Origin: Cytophagales bacterium
Lineage (GTDB): Bacteria > Bacteroidota > Bacteroidia > Cytophagales > Cyclobacteriaceae
NCBI GenBank assembly: GCA_022360055.1
Contig: JAKSDO010000177.1
Coordinates: 1 to 46,007 of the forward strand
Length of the DNA: 46,007 nucleotides
Direction of reading: 5' to 3'
The notes beneath the pieces are model-generated. The model saw only the letters and a program-made list of their open reading frames with translations, was not told the DNA's origin and ran no database searches. Positions 17,636 to 26,511 of this stretch are shown here, in pieces; position 1 is the stretch's first letter, and every line of letters begins with the position of its first letter. The position numbers and the translations under genes were made by a program.

Positions 17636-18220
17636 GTGAAAAAATTAACTGTCGATCCTCGGGCCAGAGCCCTGATTTTTGATTTGGATGGAACCCTGGT
17701 GGATTCCATGCCGCTGCATTACGAAGCATGGAAAGAGGTCTGCCTCATGAAGGGTTTGAATTTCTCAGAGGAAGAATTTTATTCCCTGGCAGGCGTACCA
17801 TCTGACCGGATATTCGAAATTATCAATCAACGCCATGGCACCGACTTCGAACCTAAGACCGCCAGCCTACTCAAGGAGGAGACATATTTAAGGAAAATCG
17901 ATAAGCTGAAACCGGTAGAACCGGTTTTTGCTTTAGCCCGTGAATACCACGGGAAACTACCCATGGCCATAGGTACCGGCAGTCCGGGAGATCACTCCTG
18001 GGAGGCTGTTAAAGTGCTTGGCTTAGATAAATACTTTGATATTCTCGTTTCTAAAAACGATGTGACGGAAGGAAAACCAAATCCTGAAACATTTTTGAAA
18101 TGTGCCGAAGCCATGAATGTCGAACCGCAGTATTGCCAGGTTTTCGAAGATGGCGATCCGGGATTGCAAGCAGCCAAAACCGCCGGTATGATACCTACCG
18201 ATATCAGGGACTATATTTAA
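17636..18220 (+). CDS. HAD phosphatase/beta-phosphoglucomutase-like
   Basis: A 194-residue haloacid-dehalogenase enzyme acting on a small sugar phosphate. Motif I FDLDGTLVDS with the nucleophile Asp, the cap segment, motif II GTGSPGDHS, and the KPNPETF and FEDGDPGLQAAKTAGM motifs are all seen. GTG 17636 puts the start 12 residues before motif I, as is usual; an ATG at 17567 would add 23 residues of no family resemblance and cannot be excluded. It follows the second LacI gene by 34 to 103 bp. In beta-phosphoglucomutase subfamilies it may isomerise or dephosphorylate hexose phosphates; YqaB-like fructose-1-phosphatase activity is equally possible. Confidence 0.85.
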   Translation: MKKLTVDPRARALIFDLDGTLVDSMPLHYEAWKEVCLMKGLNFSEEEFYSLAGVPSDRIFEIINQRHGTDFEPKTASLLKEETYLRKIDKLKPVEPVFALAREYHGKLPMAIGTGSPGDHSWEAVKVLGLDKYFDILVSKNDVTEGKPNPETFLKCAEAMNVEPQYCQVFEDGDPGLQAAKTAGMIPTDIRDYI

Positions 18221-18501
18221 GGCCGTAAAAGCTTCAAAGCAACCCGCTAATTTCATCGACCTGGCTGTTCCGTTGTCGCTGATCGTAACGTCCCGCATTT
18301 ACTGGTTTTAGTCTCTCGCTGAGACATCACACTTTATTGAAATGCCCGCTTAAGACATCCGTAATAAATCATCGCCGATCGACTACACGCCATACCCCCT
18401 AACCAAGCAGGCTTTCAAAAAACGCCTCCAAAAATCACAATATCTTTACAATCTTAAAATTTTATTCATTAATATAGGTTTTCATAACATACAATTGTCT
18501 T

Positions 18502-19464
18502 ATGTTCGTAAAAACTCCACTCTCCTCAATTTTTTTATTTACGGCAATCTTTGGATATCCTCAATACAACCAGGATGTAAGTACTATGGTTGCATCCTTT
18601 GAAAAGTTGAATACCAATCCAATCAAGATCCATTTTACAAATTCCTTGGAAATAGATAATACGGGAGGCCACCTGCAAGGGATCCAGCGGCTAACTCACA
18701 ATTTTGAAGAATACTATGTGGTTTCCGGAAGTTCTTCTACCTACTCTTACTATTCTATTATAAAAACCGGTGAAAGGAATTTGGTCATTTCAGTGAATAA
18801 AATTCTGGAAAAACCCTTCAAACACGCCGGAGGATTTCAGATTTACGAAAATTTGATGGCGATTGGTGTCGAAGATAATGATGCCAAAAACAAATCAAAG
18901 GTCTTCGTATTCCGTATAGATAATCCGGAAAAGCCTCCGACAAATCCGATTGCAATCATCGATCGGATGGGCACCTATAAGCGAGCCACGTCAGGTTGCG
19001 TCGGGATAACGGCCAAAAATAAAAAGGTGGTGGTAGTTGTTGGCGATTGGGACGCACGGCACCTGGACTTTTACCGGATAGATGAGGAAAAGCTGCACGA
19101 AGAAGGCGCTTCGCTGGAGCTTGAATACTCAATAAACTGTATAAAACAAGATAAATCCGATTGGATAAATGAAAGTTGGTTGAGCTACCAAAATATTAAT
19201 TTTGCCAAGGACTCGGAAGAAAGGCTCTTTCTTGCCGCCATGGCCTGCGATGAAAACGATGAAAACGTAGTTGACCTGTATTTGGTTGAATCCGAAGATC
19301 TTTCTTCTTTTCGACTCCGGAAAGTTTTTACAAAGCGCTTTCCTCCCAACAGTAACACCAAATTTCGTTGGGGATCCGGAATAGCACTGGATCGTACCAT
19401 GGGGATCGAGATTGTATCCTGCGGTGAAAATATTAAACATGAAAACCTGATCGACATATACTGA
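18502..19464 (+). CDS. Secreted protein of unknown function
   Basis: A 320-residue protein with a short hydrophobic start (SSIFLFTAIFGYPQ) that looks like a signal peptide with a cut near residue 20. I do not recognise the family. The rest is beta-rich with repeated short strand pairs (EEYYVVSGSS, NKKVVVVVGDWDARHLDFY, EDLSSFRLRKVF), consistent with a propeller-type fold of about five blades. Two cysteine-containing spots, SGCVGIT and AACDENDENV-like, may be structural. It stands alone between the catabolic locus and a minus-strand permease. It has no T9SS sorting tail, so periplasmic or outer-membrane location is more likely than cell-surface export. Confidence 0.65.
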   Translation: MFVKTPLSSIFLFTAIFGYPQYNQDVSTMVASFEKLNTNPIKIHFTNSLEIDNTGGHLQGIQRLTHNFEEYYVVSGSSSTYSYYSIIKTGERNLVISVNKILEKPFKHAGGFQIYENLMAIGVEDNDAKNKSKVFVFRIDNPEKPPTNPIAIIDRMGTYKRATSGCVGITAKNKKVVVVVGDWDARHLDFYRIDEEKLHEEGASLELEYSINCIKQDKSDWINESWLSYQNINFAKDSEERLFLAAMACDENDENVVDLYLVESEDLSSFRLRKVFTKRFPPNSNTKFRWGSGIALDRTMGIEIVSCGENIKHENLIDIY

Positions 19465-19781
19465 ATACCGGATGTTACATCTCATATTTAGCAAAGCGTT
19501 ATGCAGCAATCCGGAAGATGATGGTGTTGCACATTATTTACATGGAATCCATGAGATAATTACACAAATTGTTTCGCTCAAGTGACCTAAACCAAGGTTT
19601 TAATGCCATTCCCAAATTAGACTCTATATAAAACGTATGAGTAAATCGGTTTAACGGGCAGATGAGACCTCGCAGCACCAATAAAGCATATTTTCCGGCA
19701 TAAAGATTCTGTAAATAGTCAAAATCATGCTAAGTCCGACATTGGAACGCGGAACGGGCTTCTGCAACAACCTTTAGATCT
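19465..19781. other. Convergent gap without recognisable feature
   Basis: 317 bp between convergent genes. No convincing open frame, hairpin with T-run or repeat is seen. Confidence 0.6.
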
Positions 19782-21143
19782 CTAATTTTTAGGCTGAGTC
19801 CTTCCTTTTTCTTCCTTGCCGAATAAATAGTAGGCAGGAAATCCAATCAGGATGGTTAAAATCGCAATAGATGATTCAAGAGGTCGCTCGAGGTAGGACA
19901 ATACCAGCATTGTGACACCCGCTACAATATAGATGATCGGGGTAACAGGATATCCGGGCAACTTAAGGGCGCTTCTATTATTCATTCTCAATTTGAATAA
20001 CCCTATAATTGTAATGAGTGGAAAAATCCCAAGCGAGAATCCCATATATGTAAGGATCTGATCGAAAGTCCCTGAAAGTATAATGATGACACTAATCAAT
20101 CCCTGAAAAACAATGGAAAAAGTCGGCACGTGATATCTGGGATGGACTTGCTGCGCAAATTTGAAAAAATGACCGTCTCTTGACATGGCAAAGTATACCC
20201 GTGGGCCCAATATAATAAATGCACTGATGGATGAAAACAAGGCAAATGCTACTAATAAAGAAAACAATGATTCGTAGTTTGCTATAAATAAATTACCGAT
20301 GGCAAGGCTTCCGATAGCAATTACACCTTCCATTTCACCCGGAGGCACTGCATAAATAAATAATAGGTTGAGCAATAAATACAAGAGAGATACGATCCCG
20401 GTTCCGATCAATAAAGACAAGGGAATGTTTCTTTTTGGATTTTTGATTTCAGACCCGATATATACGGATGCATTCCAGCCGCTATAAGCAAACATAATCC
20501 ACATCAGCGAAAGACCGATCGTCTTCCAATCTGCTTTCATTATTGGTTTGGCCTCCACGGACTTCAGATTGCCGAAGTCTCCGGTTCCGGCGGAGAATCC
20601 AAATAAGATCAATCCGACAACGAGCAACACTTTTAATAAGGTGAGATAGTTTTGAACTTTGGCGCCAAAGTCAACACCTCTCATATGTACGAGTGTAAAT
20701 ATCAGAATTATGAATATGGAGTAAACTTTTTTCATACCTTCAATTCCCAACCAGGAGACCTCAAAAACAGAAGGAATCGCTCTGTACAGGTATTCGCTGA
20801 AACCGATTGAAGAGGCGGCGATTGGAGCCGAGAAGCCAACAACAAACGATACCCATCCGCTTAAAAAACCTAACTTATTGCTAAATAATTCGGATAAAAA
20901 AGCATATTCACCCCCTGCCTTCGGGATTGACGCACCAATTTCACCGTAGCACATGGCTCCGGCAAACGCAATAATCCCTCCTGCCAGCCAAAGTAGCAGC
21001 ATGAGCTTTGGATCTCTTAAATCAGCCATTAACAGTCCTGAAGTCGTAAAGATCCCGGCACCGATCATATTGGCAATTACGATATTTGTAATTGGGAACA
21101 GACCTAATCGTCTTGTCAAAAATTCCCTCGCTTTATCTTCCAA
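19782..21143 (-). CDS. APC-family amino acid permease
   Basis: A 453-residue membrane transporter with about 12 helices. The unwound helix-1 motif GAGIFTTSG, which binds the amino-acid backbone in this superfamily, is intact, and the helix-6 to helix-8 segments (SLMWIMFAYSGWNASVYIGSEI, quoted in part) match LAT/y+LAT-like bacterial members. It imports or exchanges amino acids at the inner membrane. It begins 8 bp after the stop of the exported methyltransferase-like gene, so the two form an operon with the methyltransferase first. Substrate is not predictable. Confidence 0.9.
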   Translation of the reverse strand: MEDKAREFLTRRLGLFPITNIVIANMIGAGIFTTSGLLMADLRDPKLMLLLWLAGGIIAFAGAMCYGEIGASIPKAGGEYAFLSELFSNKLGFLSGWVSFVVGFSAPIAASSIGFSEYLYRAIPSVFEVSWLGIEGMKKVYSIFIILIFTLVHMRGVDFGAKVQNYLTLLKVLLVVGLILFGFSAGTGDFGNLKSVEAKPIMKADWKTIGLSLMWIMFAYSGWNASVYIGSEIKNPKRNIPLSLLIGTGIVSLLYLLLNLLFIYAVPPGEMEGVIAIGSLAIGNLFIANYESLFSLLVAFALFSSISAFIILGPRVYFAMSRDGHFFKFAQQVHPRYHVPTFSIVFQGLISVIIILSGTFDQILTYMGFSLGIFPLITIIGLFKLRMNNRSALKLPGYPVTPIIYIVAGVTMLVLSYLERPLESSIAILTILIGFPAYYLFGKEEKGRTQPKN

Positions 21144-21151
21144 AAAATATA

Positions 21152-21787
21152 CTATTCAGATTTCTTATAACTAATTGATATCCCGGACCGGCTTGAATTA
21201 TCGATTGTAGTCGTGTAGTTGGATTTGCTCTTTATGTACTCAACAAATTCGCTCGCGCCGCCAAATGAATTACTAACATTGTGCGCTGTAAAGCATCCTC
21301 CTACCTTCAATTTCGGATCTATGTCTTTGAAATATTGTGTGTACCAACTTTTATCGGCATCCGAAAAAACAAAATCAAATGGCCCCTGAATTTCCTTCAC
21401 CAGTTCATGGGCGTCTGCCTGTCTTGCGTCAACATATTCTTCAAGCCCGGCTTTTTTGATGTTATCCACAGCGGTCTTATGCCTTCCTTCATCTATCTCG
21501 ATGGTAATTACCTTTCCCCCTGTTTTACTCATGGCCCATGCCATCCATATTGTAGAATGTCCGGTCGATGTCCCAATTTCCAATCCGGAAGTATATCCGT
21601 TTTTTACAATAATCTCATAAAGCACCTGCCCATCCTGGTAAGGCACGTTCCAATATCGCCACTCCCCTTTTTTACTTTCCAAGAACTCCCTTACCTGTTT
21701 ATCTATCTCTGTCTGGCTTCTCTGAGCATTTGACTGTACCGCAAAGAAAAAAAAAGTAATCGCCGGTATGATATATTGCGCTTTCAT
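21152..21787 (-). CDS. Class I O-methyltransferase-like protein with signal peptide
   Basis: The 211-residue protein has the catechol-type O-methyltransferase core: SAM loop GLEIGTSTGHST (68-79), the acidic ribose-binding strand VITIEID, the DADAHELV-type third motif (RQADAHELV) and FVFSDADKSWY. The first 21 residues (MKAQYIIPAITFFFFAVQSNA) form a textbook signal peptide with a cut before Gln22. That would send a SAM-dependent fold to the periplasm, where SAM is not expected. Either the hydrophobic start is retained as an anchor facing in, or the fold has been reused. It is followed 8 bp later by an APC permease gene. Confidence 0.8.
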   Translation of the reverse strand: MKAQYIIPAITFFFFAVQSNAQRSQTEIDKQVREFLESKKGEWRYWNVPYQDGQVLYEIIVKNGYTSGLEIGTSTGHSTIWMAWAMSKTGGKVITIEIDEGRHKTAVDNIKKAGLEEYVDARQADAHELVKEIQGPFDFVFSDADKSWYTQYFKDIDPKLKVGGCFTAHNVSNSFGGASEFVEYIKSKSNYTTTIDNSSRSGISISYKKSE

Positions 21788-21917
21788 CGAGTTGAAGGTT
21801 TGTTTCCTGTTCTATTAAGTATAGTTTAAAGAGTTATCTACTGAACGTCCCAAGATGAAATTGATTTTACATATTGAAATCTAAAATGGGAATAAACGGA
21901 TATTTTTTTAAGCCGGG

Positions 21918-22547
21918 TCAGTTGTTTGGATTTGGTCGGAATATAATGGGTAGTCCATACACCGAACTTACGATCTTACCCTGCTGCATACCGGGATCCC
22001 ATATTGGCATGTTTTTGATCAGTCGAAGTGCCTCTTTATCGCAACTTTCATTTATCCCTTTTACAACCCTTGTGTCTCTGATTTTCCCTTCTTTAGTCAC
22101 AACAAAGGCGATGTAAACATTTCCCCGTTTCACATCTTCGGGATACTTGATGTTTGAATTGATGTACTCAAATAAAGCATCTTTTCCACCAACGAACTCC
22201 GGGGGGACTTCGGTTCTTTTATAGATGGTTTCGCCGTCTTCGTCTACCCATGAATTTGTGAGATTGGATCCACCCAGTTCCTCCGCAAATGCGTCCTCCG
22301 CCCAGGTATTGCTCAGCTCTCCCTTATCTTCTTCATCTACCCAGGTATTGCTGAGGTGAGCTGCTTCCGACTCGTCAATCCAGTGATCCTGTGCGGTGGA
22401 TTTTTCTTCCTTTTTTGACCCTTCCGCCTTCTCGGCCTTTTTTTCAGATGAGGATTTACTTTCGGTATTTTTATTCGATTCGCAGGAAAACAAAAATAAT
22501 ACACATACAAATAGTATACGGCAGATATGTTGGTATGACTTTTCCAT
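21918..22547 (-). CDS. TonB-C-domain lipoprotein with Trp repeats
   Basis: A 209-residue protein with a lipoprotein signal (LFLFSC, Cys22), a charged Ser/Glu/Lys-rich linker (25-50), a repeat region and a C-terminal TonB domain (about 115-205: VGGKDALFEYINSNIKYP, VYIAFVVTKEGKI, GLPIIFRP). The repeat region carries four imperfect copies of a motif like L-S-N-T-W-V-D-E (DHWIDESEAAH, LSNTWVDEEDKGE, LSNTWAEDAF, LTNSWVDEDGE). TonB-C lipoproteins are common in Bacteroidota and may link outer-membrane receptors or the wall. The start codon is supplied by the 90-bp repeat copy at 22541-22632. Confidence 0.8.
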   Translation of the reverse strand: MEKSYQHICRILFVCVLFLFSCESNKNTESKSSSEKKAEKAEGSKKEEKSTAQDHWIDESEAAHLSNTWVDEEDKGELSNTWAEDAFAEELGGSNLTNSWVDEDGETIYKRTEVPPEFVGGKDALFEYINSNIKYPEDVKRGNVYIAFVVTKEGKIRDTRVVKGINESCDKEALRLIKNMPIWDPGMQQGKIVSSVYGLPIIFRPNPNN

Positions 22548-22632
22548 CCATTTATATTTTTTTAGGTTGCTGACACTCGGAGCAATGTAGTCATGCTCGT
22601 GGGTGTCCAGAATTTGCTCCGATCCTACCTGA
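22541..22632 (-). repeat. 90-bp repeat, copy A
   Basis: Most diverged full-length copy of the family also found at 26957-27200 and 28059-28156. Read on the minus strand it ends AAATATAAATGGATGG, and this ATG is the start codon of the TonB-C lipoprotein gene. The central hairpin arms are GACAC/GTGTC and GAGCA/TGCTC; the CCGG hairpin is degraded. Confidence 0.8.
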
Positions 22633-22751
22633 AGTTAATACCACTTTAAAATTAACCATTACTTATTATACATGCTAATCTTGGCCATTTTTTCATGATG
22701 TGGTGTTCGGTGTCAACATTAATATTTAAATCCGTTATCTTCGGGCTTTAA

Positions 22752-24107
22752 TTGGAAAAGAAATTGAAATCCATGCTTAGGAAAATCGGTTGGAGCATCA
22801 TAGTATTTGTTACCGTTGTTGCTCTTCTTGCAATCGCCACCCTTGCCCCCATCAATTATAATTCGGAGCCGCCTGTTGAGGAAACGTTGACAATTGCCGG
22901 ATTCGATAAGACCGAAAACGGGAATGGATTGGAAGTCGGATGGTCCGCCGTGAATATAACTCCTGAAAAACCTACGGATATGGCCGGATACGGTCCGCGC
23001 GGGCCGTATTGCTCAATTGCCGATTCACTGTTTTCAAGAACACTGGTATTCGATAATGGCCTGAAAGAGGTTGTGATCATCAGCCTGGATTTGATTATGT
23101 TTCCAAGAGAGATCAGAAAAAGACTGGAATTTGCTTTGGGCCGGAAAGGTTTTTCAAAGGATGAGATTTTTCTATCGGCAACACATACACATAACGGTTT
23201 TGGAAATTTTGATACTTCAATCGGCGGCCAGTTTGCCTTTGGCGAATTTAACACTGAGCACGTAAATGCTGTCGTTAAAAACGTTTTACAAAGCATTGAA
23301 CAAGCCCGGCAAAACAAATCACCTGCTACCATCGGATTTCAAAAAATCGATGCGGGTGAACTGGTAATCAACAGACTTATGCCGAAAACAGGTAAAAAGG
23401 ATCCGTTTTTACGCATTTTGCATATTCAAAAAACCAATGGTGAAAGGGGAATGTTGATTTCATTTTCCGGACATGCCACCAATCTGGACGCAGACGTTTG
23501 GGAGGTGAGCAGAGACTACCCCGGAGTTTTGATCGATAACCTTGAAGATGAACCTGCCATTGATTTTGCAATATTTTGCGCCGGTATGGTAGGTAGTCAT
23601 AATATTGATATTGACCTTCCAAAAGGTCCGGAGCGAATAAAAACCGTCGGGGATGTATTGACGGATAAGATTATGAACGAATTAGATGGTATTTCGTACG
23701 ATTCCGCTTATGTAATCGGAAGCATGGATCTGAATGTCGAACTGGGACCTTCACAGTTAAGGATTTCAAGGTATACCCGTCTTAGGAATTGGGTATTTGA
23801 AATGCTGTTCGATCCGCTAGAAGCGAATATCAAGGTACTTCAGATCGATGAGATTCTTTTTTTGGGCATGCCCTGTGATTATTCGGGAGAATTATCCATA
23901 AATAATAACCTGGATAAGCTTGCCGAAAGCTATGGCAAAAAACTCTTTATCACCAGCTTCAATGGAAATTATGTTGGGTACATAACTGAGGATAAGCACT
24001 ATAATTCCTGTAAGCACGACGAAGTCATGGCTATGAATTGGGTCGGCCCAAATCATGGAAAATACTTTACCGGTATTATCAAACGGATCATCAAGCAGAC
24101 GAAATAA
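22752..24107 (+). CDS. Neutral/alkaline ceramidase-like membrane-anchored protein
   Basis: A 451-residue protein with one N-terminal membrane segment (about 12-32) and an exported body. The body matches the N-terminal catalytic domain of neutral ceramidases: VGWSAVNITPEKPTDMAGYG near residue 62, the zinc-ligand motif SATHTHNGFG (His145, His147) and ISFSGHATNLDAD with a further His. The C-terminal Ig-like domain of classical ceramidases is missing, so it is shorter than the 650-residue enzymes. The substrate could be a ceramide, another N-acyl lipid or a different amide. TTG 22752 gives a basic K-rich start; ATG 22773 is the alternative. It stands alone, divergent from the TonB-C lipoprotein. 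Confidence 0.78.
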   Translation: MEKKLKSMLRKIGWSIIVFVTVVALLAIATLAPINYNSEPPVEETLTIAGFDKTENGNGLEVGWSAVNITPEKPTDMAGYGPRGPYCSIADSLFSRTLVFDNGLKEVVIISLDLIMFPREIRKRLEFALGRKGFSKDEIFLSATHTHNGFGNFDTSIGGQFAFGEFNTEHVNAVVKNVLQSIEQARQNKSPATIGFQKIDAGELVINRLMPKTGKKDPFLRILHIQKTNGERGMLISFSGHATNLDADVWEVSRDYPGVLIDNLEDEPAIDFAIFCAGMVGSHNIDIDLPKGPERIKTVGDVLTDKIMNELDGISYDSAYVIGSMDLNVELGPSQLRISRYTRLRNWVFEMLFDPLEANIKVLQIDEILFLGMPCDYSGELSINNNLDKLAESYGKKLFITSFNGNYVGYITEDKHYNSCKHDEVMAMNWVGPNHGKYFTGIIKRIIKQTK

Positions 24108-24272
24108 GATTTAATTACTTTGAACATATTTTTTGCAGGCCTAAAAGCCGATGGTGTTGAGTAAACTTCATGGCATAACTATGGAATCGTCACCCCATCT
24201 TAGCGGGTTGATATGTTGATCGGTTATTCATCCTGAAGTATTTCCAATTACGGAAATTGAATAGAGGAAGTA

Positions 24273-24311
24273 TGCATTCCGCTATTTAATATTGATCGAT
24301 AGTGGAATGCA
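24273..24311. terminator. Long inverted repeat after the SnoaL-like gene
   Basis: TGCATTCCGCTAT (24273-24285) pairs with ATAGTGGAATGCA (24299-24311), 13 bp with one G-T pair and a 13-nt loop. It begins 12 bp past the minus-strand stop codon and lies between convergent genes, so it may stop or stabilise both transcripts. No clear T-run. Confidence 0.5.
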
Positions 24312-24322
24312 AGGATTGAATT

Positions 24323-24685
24323 CTAAGACGGCATGTTATAGTAAAACCGCTCATGAATAATTTTTTCGCCCTGCCATTTCTGAACTGCGACTTCTTCCAT
24401 TTTTACCCTGTTTCCATCCTGGAAAGTCGCTTCCATCCAGGACTCAACCATGGTTATTCCGGCATCTTCGTCCGAAGTAATGGCGGTAACTCCTCCGCCG
24501 TGCATCTCCTTAACTGTGGAGAGCCACTGTTTTTCAAATTCACGGCTTACGTCTTTCCCATCCCTGACTTCGCCGGTGGCTTCCACCATTACGACATCAT
24601 CGTGATAATACTTTTCGAAGGCTTCTAACATCTGACCCTGACCGGTCATTGCATACAGGTTTTTAGCTTGTTGTAAATAGCTCAT
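24323..24685 (-). CDS. SnoaL-like/NTF2-fold protein
   Basis: A 120-residue soluble protein with the NTF2-like cone fold pattern: N-terminal helix (QAKNLYAMTGQGQMLEAFEK), YYHDDVVMVEATG, a second helix and three long strands ending KIIHERFYYN. Polyketide-cyclase and ketosteroid-isomerase relatives have such folds, but most bacterial stand-alone members have unknown substrates. It is monocistronic. An inverted repeat, GTTAAGTT with AACTTAAC (24690-24697 and 24709-24716), sits just before the start and could be an operator. Confidence 0.8.
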   Translation of the reverse strand: MSYLQQAKNLYAMTGQGQMLEAFEKYYHDDVVMVEATGEVRDGKDVSREFEKQWLSTVKEMHGGGVTAITSDEDAGITMVESWMEATFQDGNRVKMEEVAVQKWQGEKIIHERFYYNMPS

Positions 24686-25006
24686 AGTTGTTAAGTTTTT
24701 TGTGTGTTAACTTAACTAATTACGCATGGATGGGTTTGACGTACAGAAGACAAAAATTGTCAATTTTACGACGAAAGATATCTTAACTACAGACCAGTCG
24801 CCTTTGCACTTCATACACAATAAAAAAATAATTCAGCCCGAACCCAAATGGCGGGTCCGCTGGCCTTCGTTATTCGACAAATAAAACGACAGGGGCAGCA
24901 CCAGGTATGTCAAACAAAATCTCGATTGTTAAGTTTTTATTACTTAGCAAGCTGAATTTTAATTTATTATTAATATTTATTTATTTTAGCGACGCATATT
25001 ATCAAT
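24686..25006. other. Divergent promoter region, 321 bp
   Basis: Besides the inverted repeat at 24690-24716, the stretch is AT-rich toward 25000 and holds no convincing open frame. It must contain the promoters of the SnoaL-like gene and of the small gene at 25007; TATTTTAG near 24980 is the nearest weak match to a -7 element. Confidence 0.4.
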
Positions 25007-25294
25007 ATGGAGCTAGCAATAAAAATTCATAAATGCCTCACAAATGGAGCGAATTCCCATGAGCTGCTGGATATTTTTAATGAAATTCACGACAAGAATA
25101 TATTGGCGCAGATCAATGAATTCTTTATGGAGGAATACAATCACACACCCCATGAATTCATTTCGGAGAAATTTCAAGTAGATGAGGTTTACGCAATTGA
25201 CAGTACGTTAAAATGCATCAGAGATCCCATTGATAAAAATATAAAGTCTAGAAATAAGTTTTACCGGAAAATTGGCTATTCATTTCCGTCCTGA
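25007..25294 (+). CDS. Small hypothetical protein
   Basis: A 95-residue soluble protein that I do not recognise. It is rich in helices and charged residues (ELLDIFNEIHDKNILAQINEF; quoted in part) with no signal peptide or membrane segment, and ends in a basic stretch (KNIKSRNKFYRK). The reading frame has an ATG start, ordinary codon use and an AT-rich upstream region suited to a promoter. It ends 18 bp before the convergent metZ stop. Real coding is likely but not certain. Confidence 0.5.
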   Translation: MELAIKIHKCLTNGANSHELLDIFNEIHDKNILAQINEFFMEEYNHTPHEFISEKFQVDEVYAIDSTLKCIRDPIDKNIKSRNKFYRKIGYSFPS

Positions 25295-25312
25295 TTAGCG
25301 ACATTCGATCTA

Positions 25313-26494
25313 TCATTTCCGGCTGCATCTGATTGCCTGTTCGATGTCGGCTATTATATCGTCCATATGCTCCAATCCAACTGAAACACGGATCAGGCCA
25401 TCGGTTATCCCCACAATCGCCCGTTCTTCAACCGATAGTTTGGAGTGCGTAGTTGATGCGGGGTGCGTAGCAATACTCCGGGTATCTCCCAGGTTTGCTG
25501 AAAAAGATATCATCTTTAAACTGTTTAAAAACTGCTTACCCTGTTCCATGCCTCCTTGCAATTCAAAAGAAACCATGGCGCCACCAAGCCTCATTTGCTT
25601 CTTGGCAATTTTATAATTCGGGTGTGTCGGTAAAAAAGGATAGCGAACAGAACACACTTCTTGGTGGCTTTCAAGATGCTTGGCCAGTTGCAAGGCATTT
25701 TCACAATGCTTTTCCATACGTACAGCCAGTGTTTCCAGACTTTTCGAAAGTACCCAACTGTTAAAGGGCGACATTGCGGGCCCGGTATGTCGCGCAAAAA
25801 ATCTTACTTTCTCGATGCATTGCCTAGACCCTAAAACTGCTCCTCCGATTACTCTGCCCTGCCCATCTATAAACTTGGTCGCCGAATGAGTAATGATATC
25901 CGCTCCGTATTTTGCCGGATTTTGAATATATGGCGTCGCAAAACAATTATCAACATTAAAGATCAAATTGTGTTTTTCGGCCAGTTTACCAACAAATTCA
26001 AGGTCAATGATATCGAGTCCGGGATTGGATGGGGTCTCCAAGAAAATCATCTTGGTGCTTTCTTTTATTTCACTCTCCCATTTACCGGGCTCGTGAATAT
26101 CAATATAAGTGTATGAAATCCCCCACCGGGGTAATAGCTGGGTAGTAATCTGATGTGTCGATCCAAATACGGAACGACAAATCAATAAATGATCGCCCTG
26201 GTTGAGAAAAGAGGCCATGCTTACAAACATAGCCGCCATTCCGGAAGCCATGGCCATACCGTCTTCAACTCCCTCCAGCAAACAAAGTTTCTCTATGAAT
26301 TCGTCGTTATTGGGATTGGAAAACCTGGTATAGATATTTCCTTTGACCTCATTTGCGAAAAGGGTTCGGGCTTGCTCCGCATCATCAAATACGAAACTTG
26401 AGGTAGCATAAATGGGAACGGAATGCTCCCTTTGGGCCGAACGTTCTGTTTGCGTTCTTATCGCGTTGGTTTCAAAATTCTTCCACTTTGCCAT
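25313..26494 (-). CDS. metZ: O-succinylhomoserine sulfhydrylase (Cys/Met PLP enzyme)
   Basis: The 393-residue cytoplasmic enzyme belongs to the Cys/Met metabolism PLP family and should make homocysteine from activated homoserine and sulfide. Lys207 in ITHSATKFIDG is the PLP lysine; the segments NIYTRFSNPNNDEFIEKL, MASGMAAMF and FNVDNCFATPY are typical of the MetZ branch. The FIDGQGRVIGGAVLG stretch matches O-succinylhomoserine sulfhydrylases rather than cystathionine synthases. It follows osmC by 17 bp, so the two are co-transcribed. Cystathionine gamma-synthase or lyase activity cannot be fully excluded. Confidence 0.88.
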   Translation of the reverse strand: MAKWKNFETNAIRTQTERSAQREHSVPIYATSSFVFDDAEQARTLFANEVKGNIYTRFSNPNNDEFIEKLCLLEGVEDGMAMASGMAAMFVSMASFLNQGDHLLICRSVFGSTHQITTQLLPRWGISYTYIDIHEPGKWESEIKESTKMIFLETPSNPGLDIIDLEFVGKLAEKHNLIFNVDNCFATPYIQNPAKYGADIITHSATKFIDGQGRVIGGAVLGSRQCIEKVRFFARHTGPAMSPFNSWVLSKSLETLAVRMEKHCENALQLAKHLESHQEVCSVRYPFLPTHPNYKIAKKQMRLGGAMVSFELQGGMEQGKQFLNSLKMISFSANLGDTRSIATHPASTTHSKLSVEERAIVGITDGLIRVSVGLEHMDDIIADIEQAIRCSRK

Positions 26495-26511
26495 TGACTA
26501 CTTGCAGTTTA

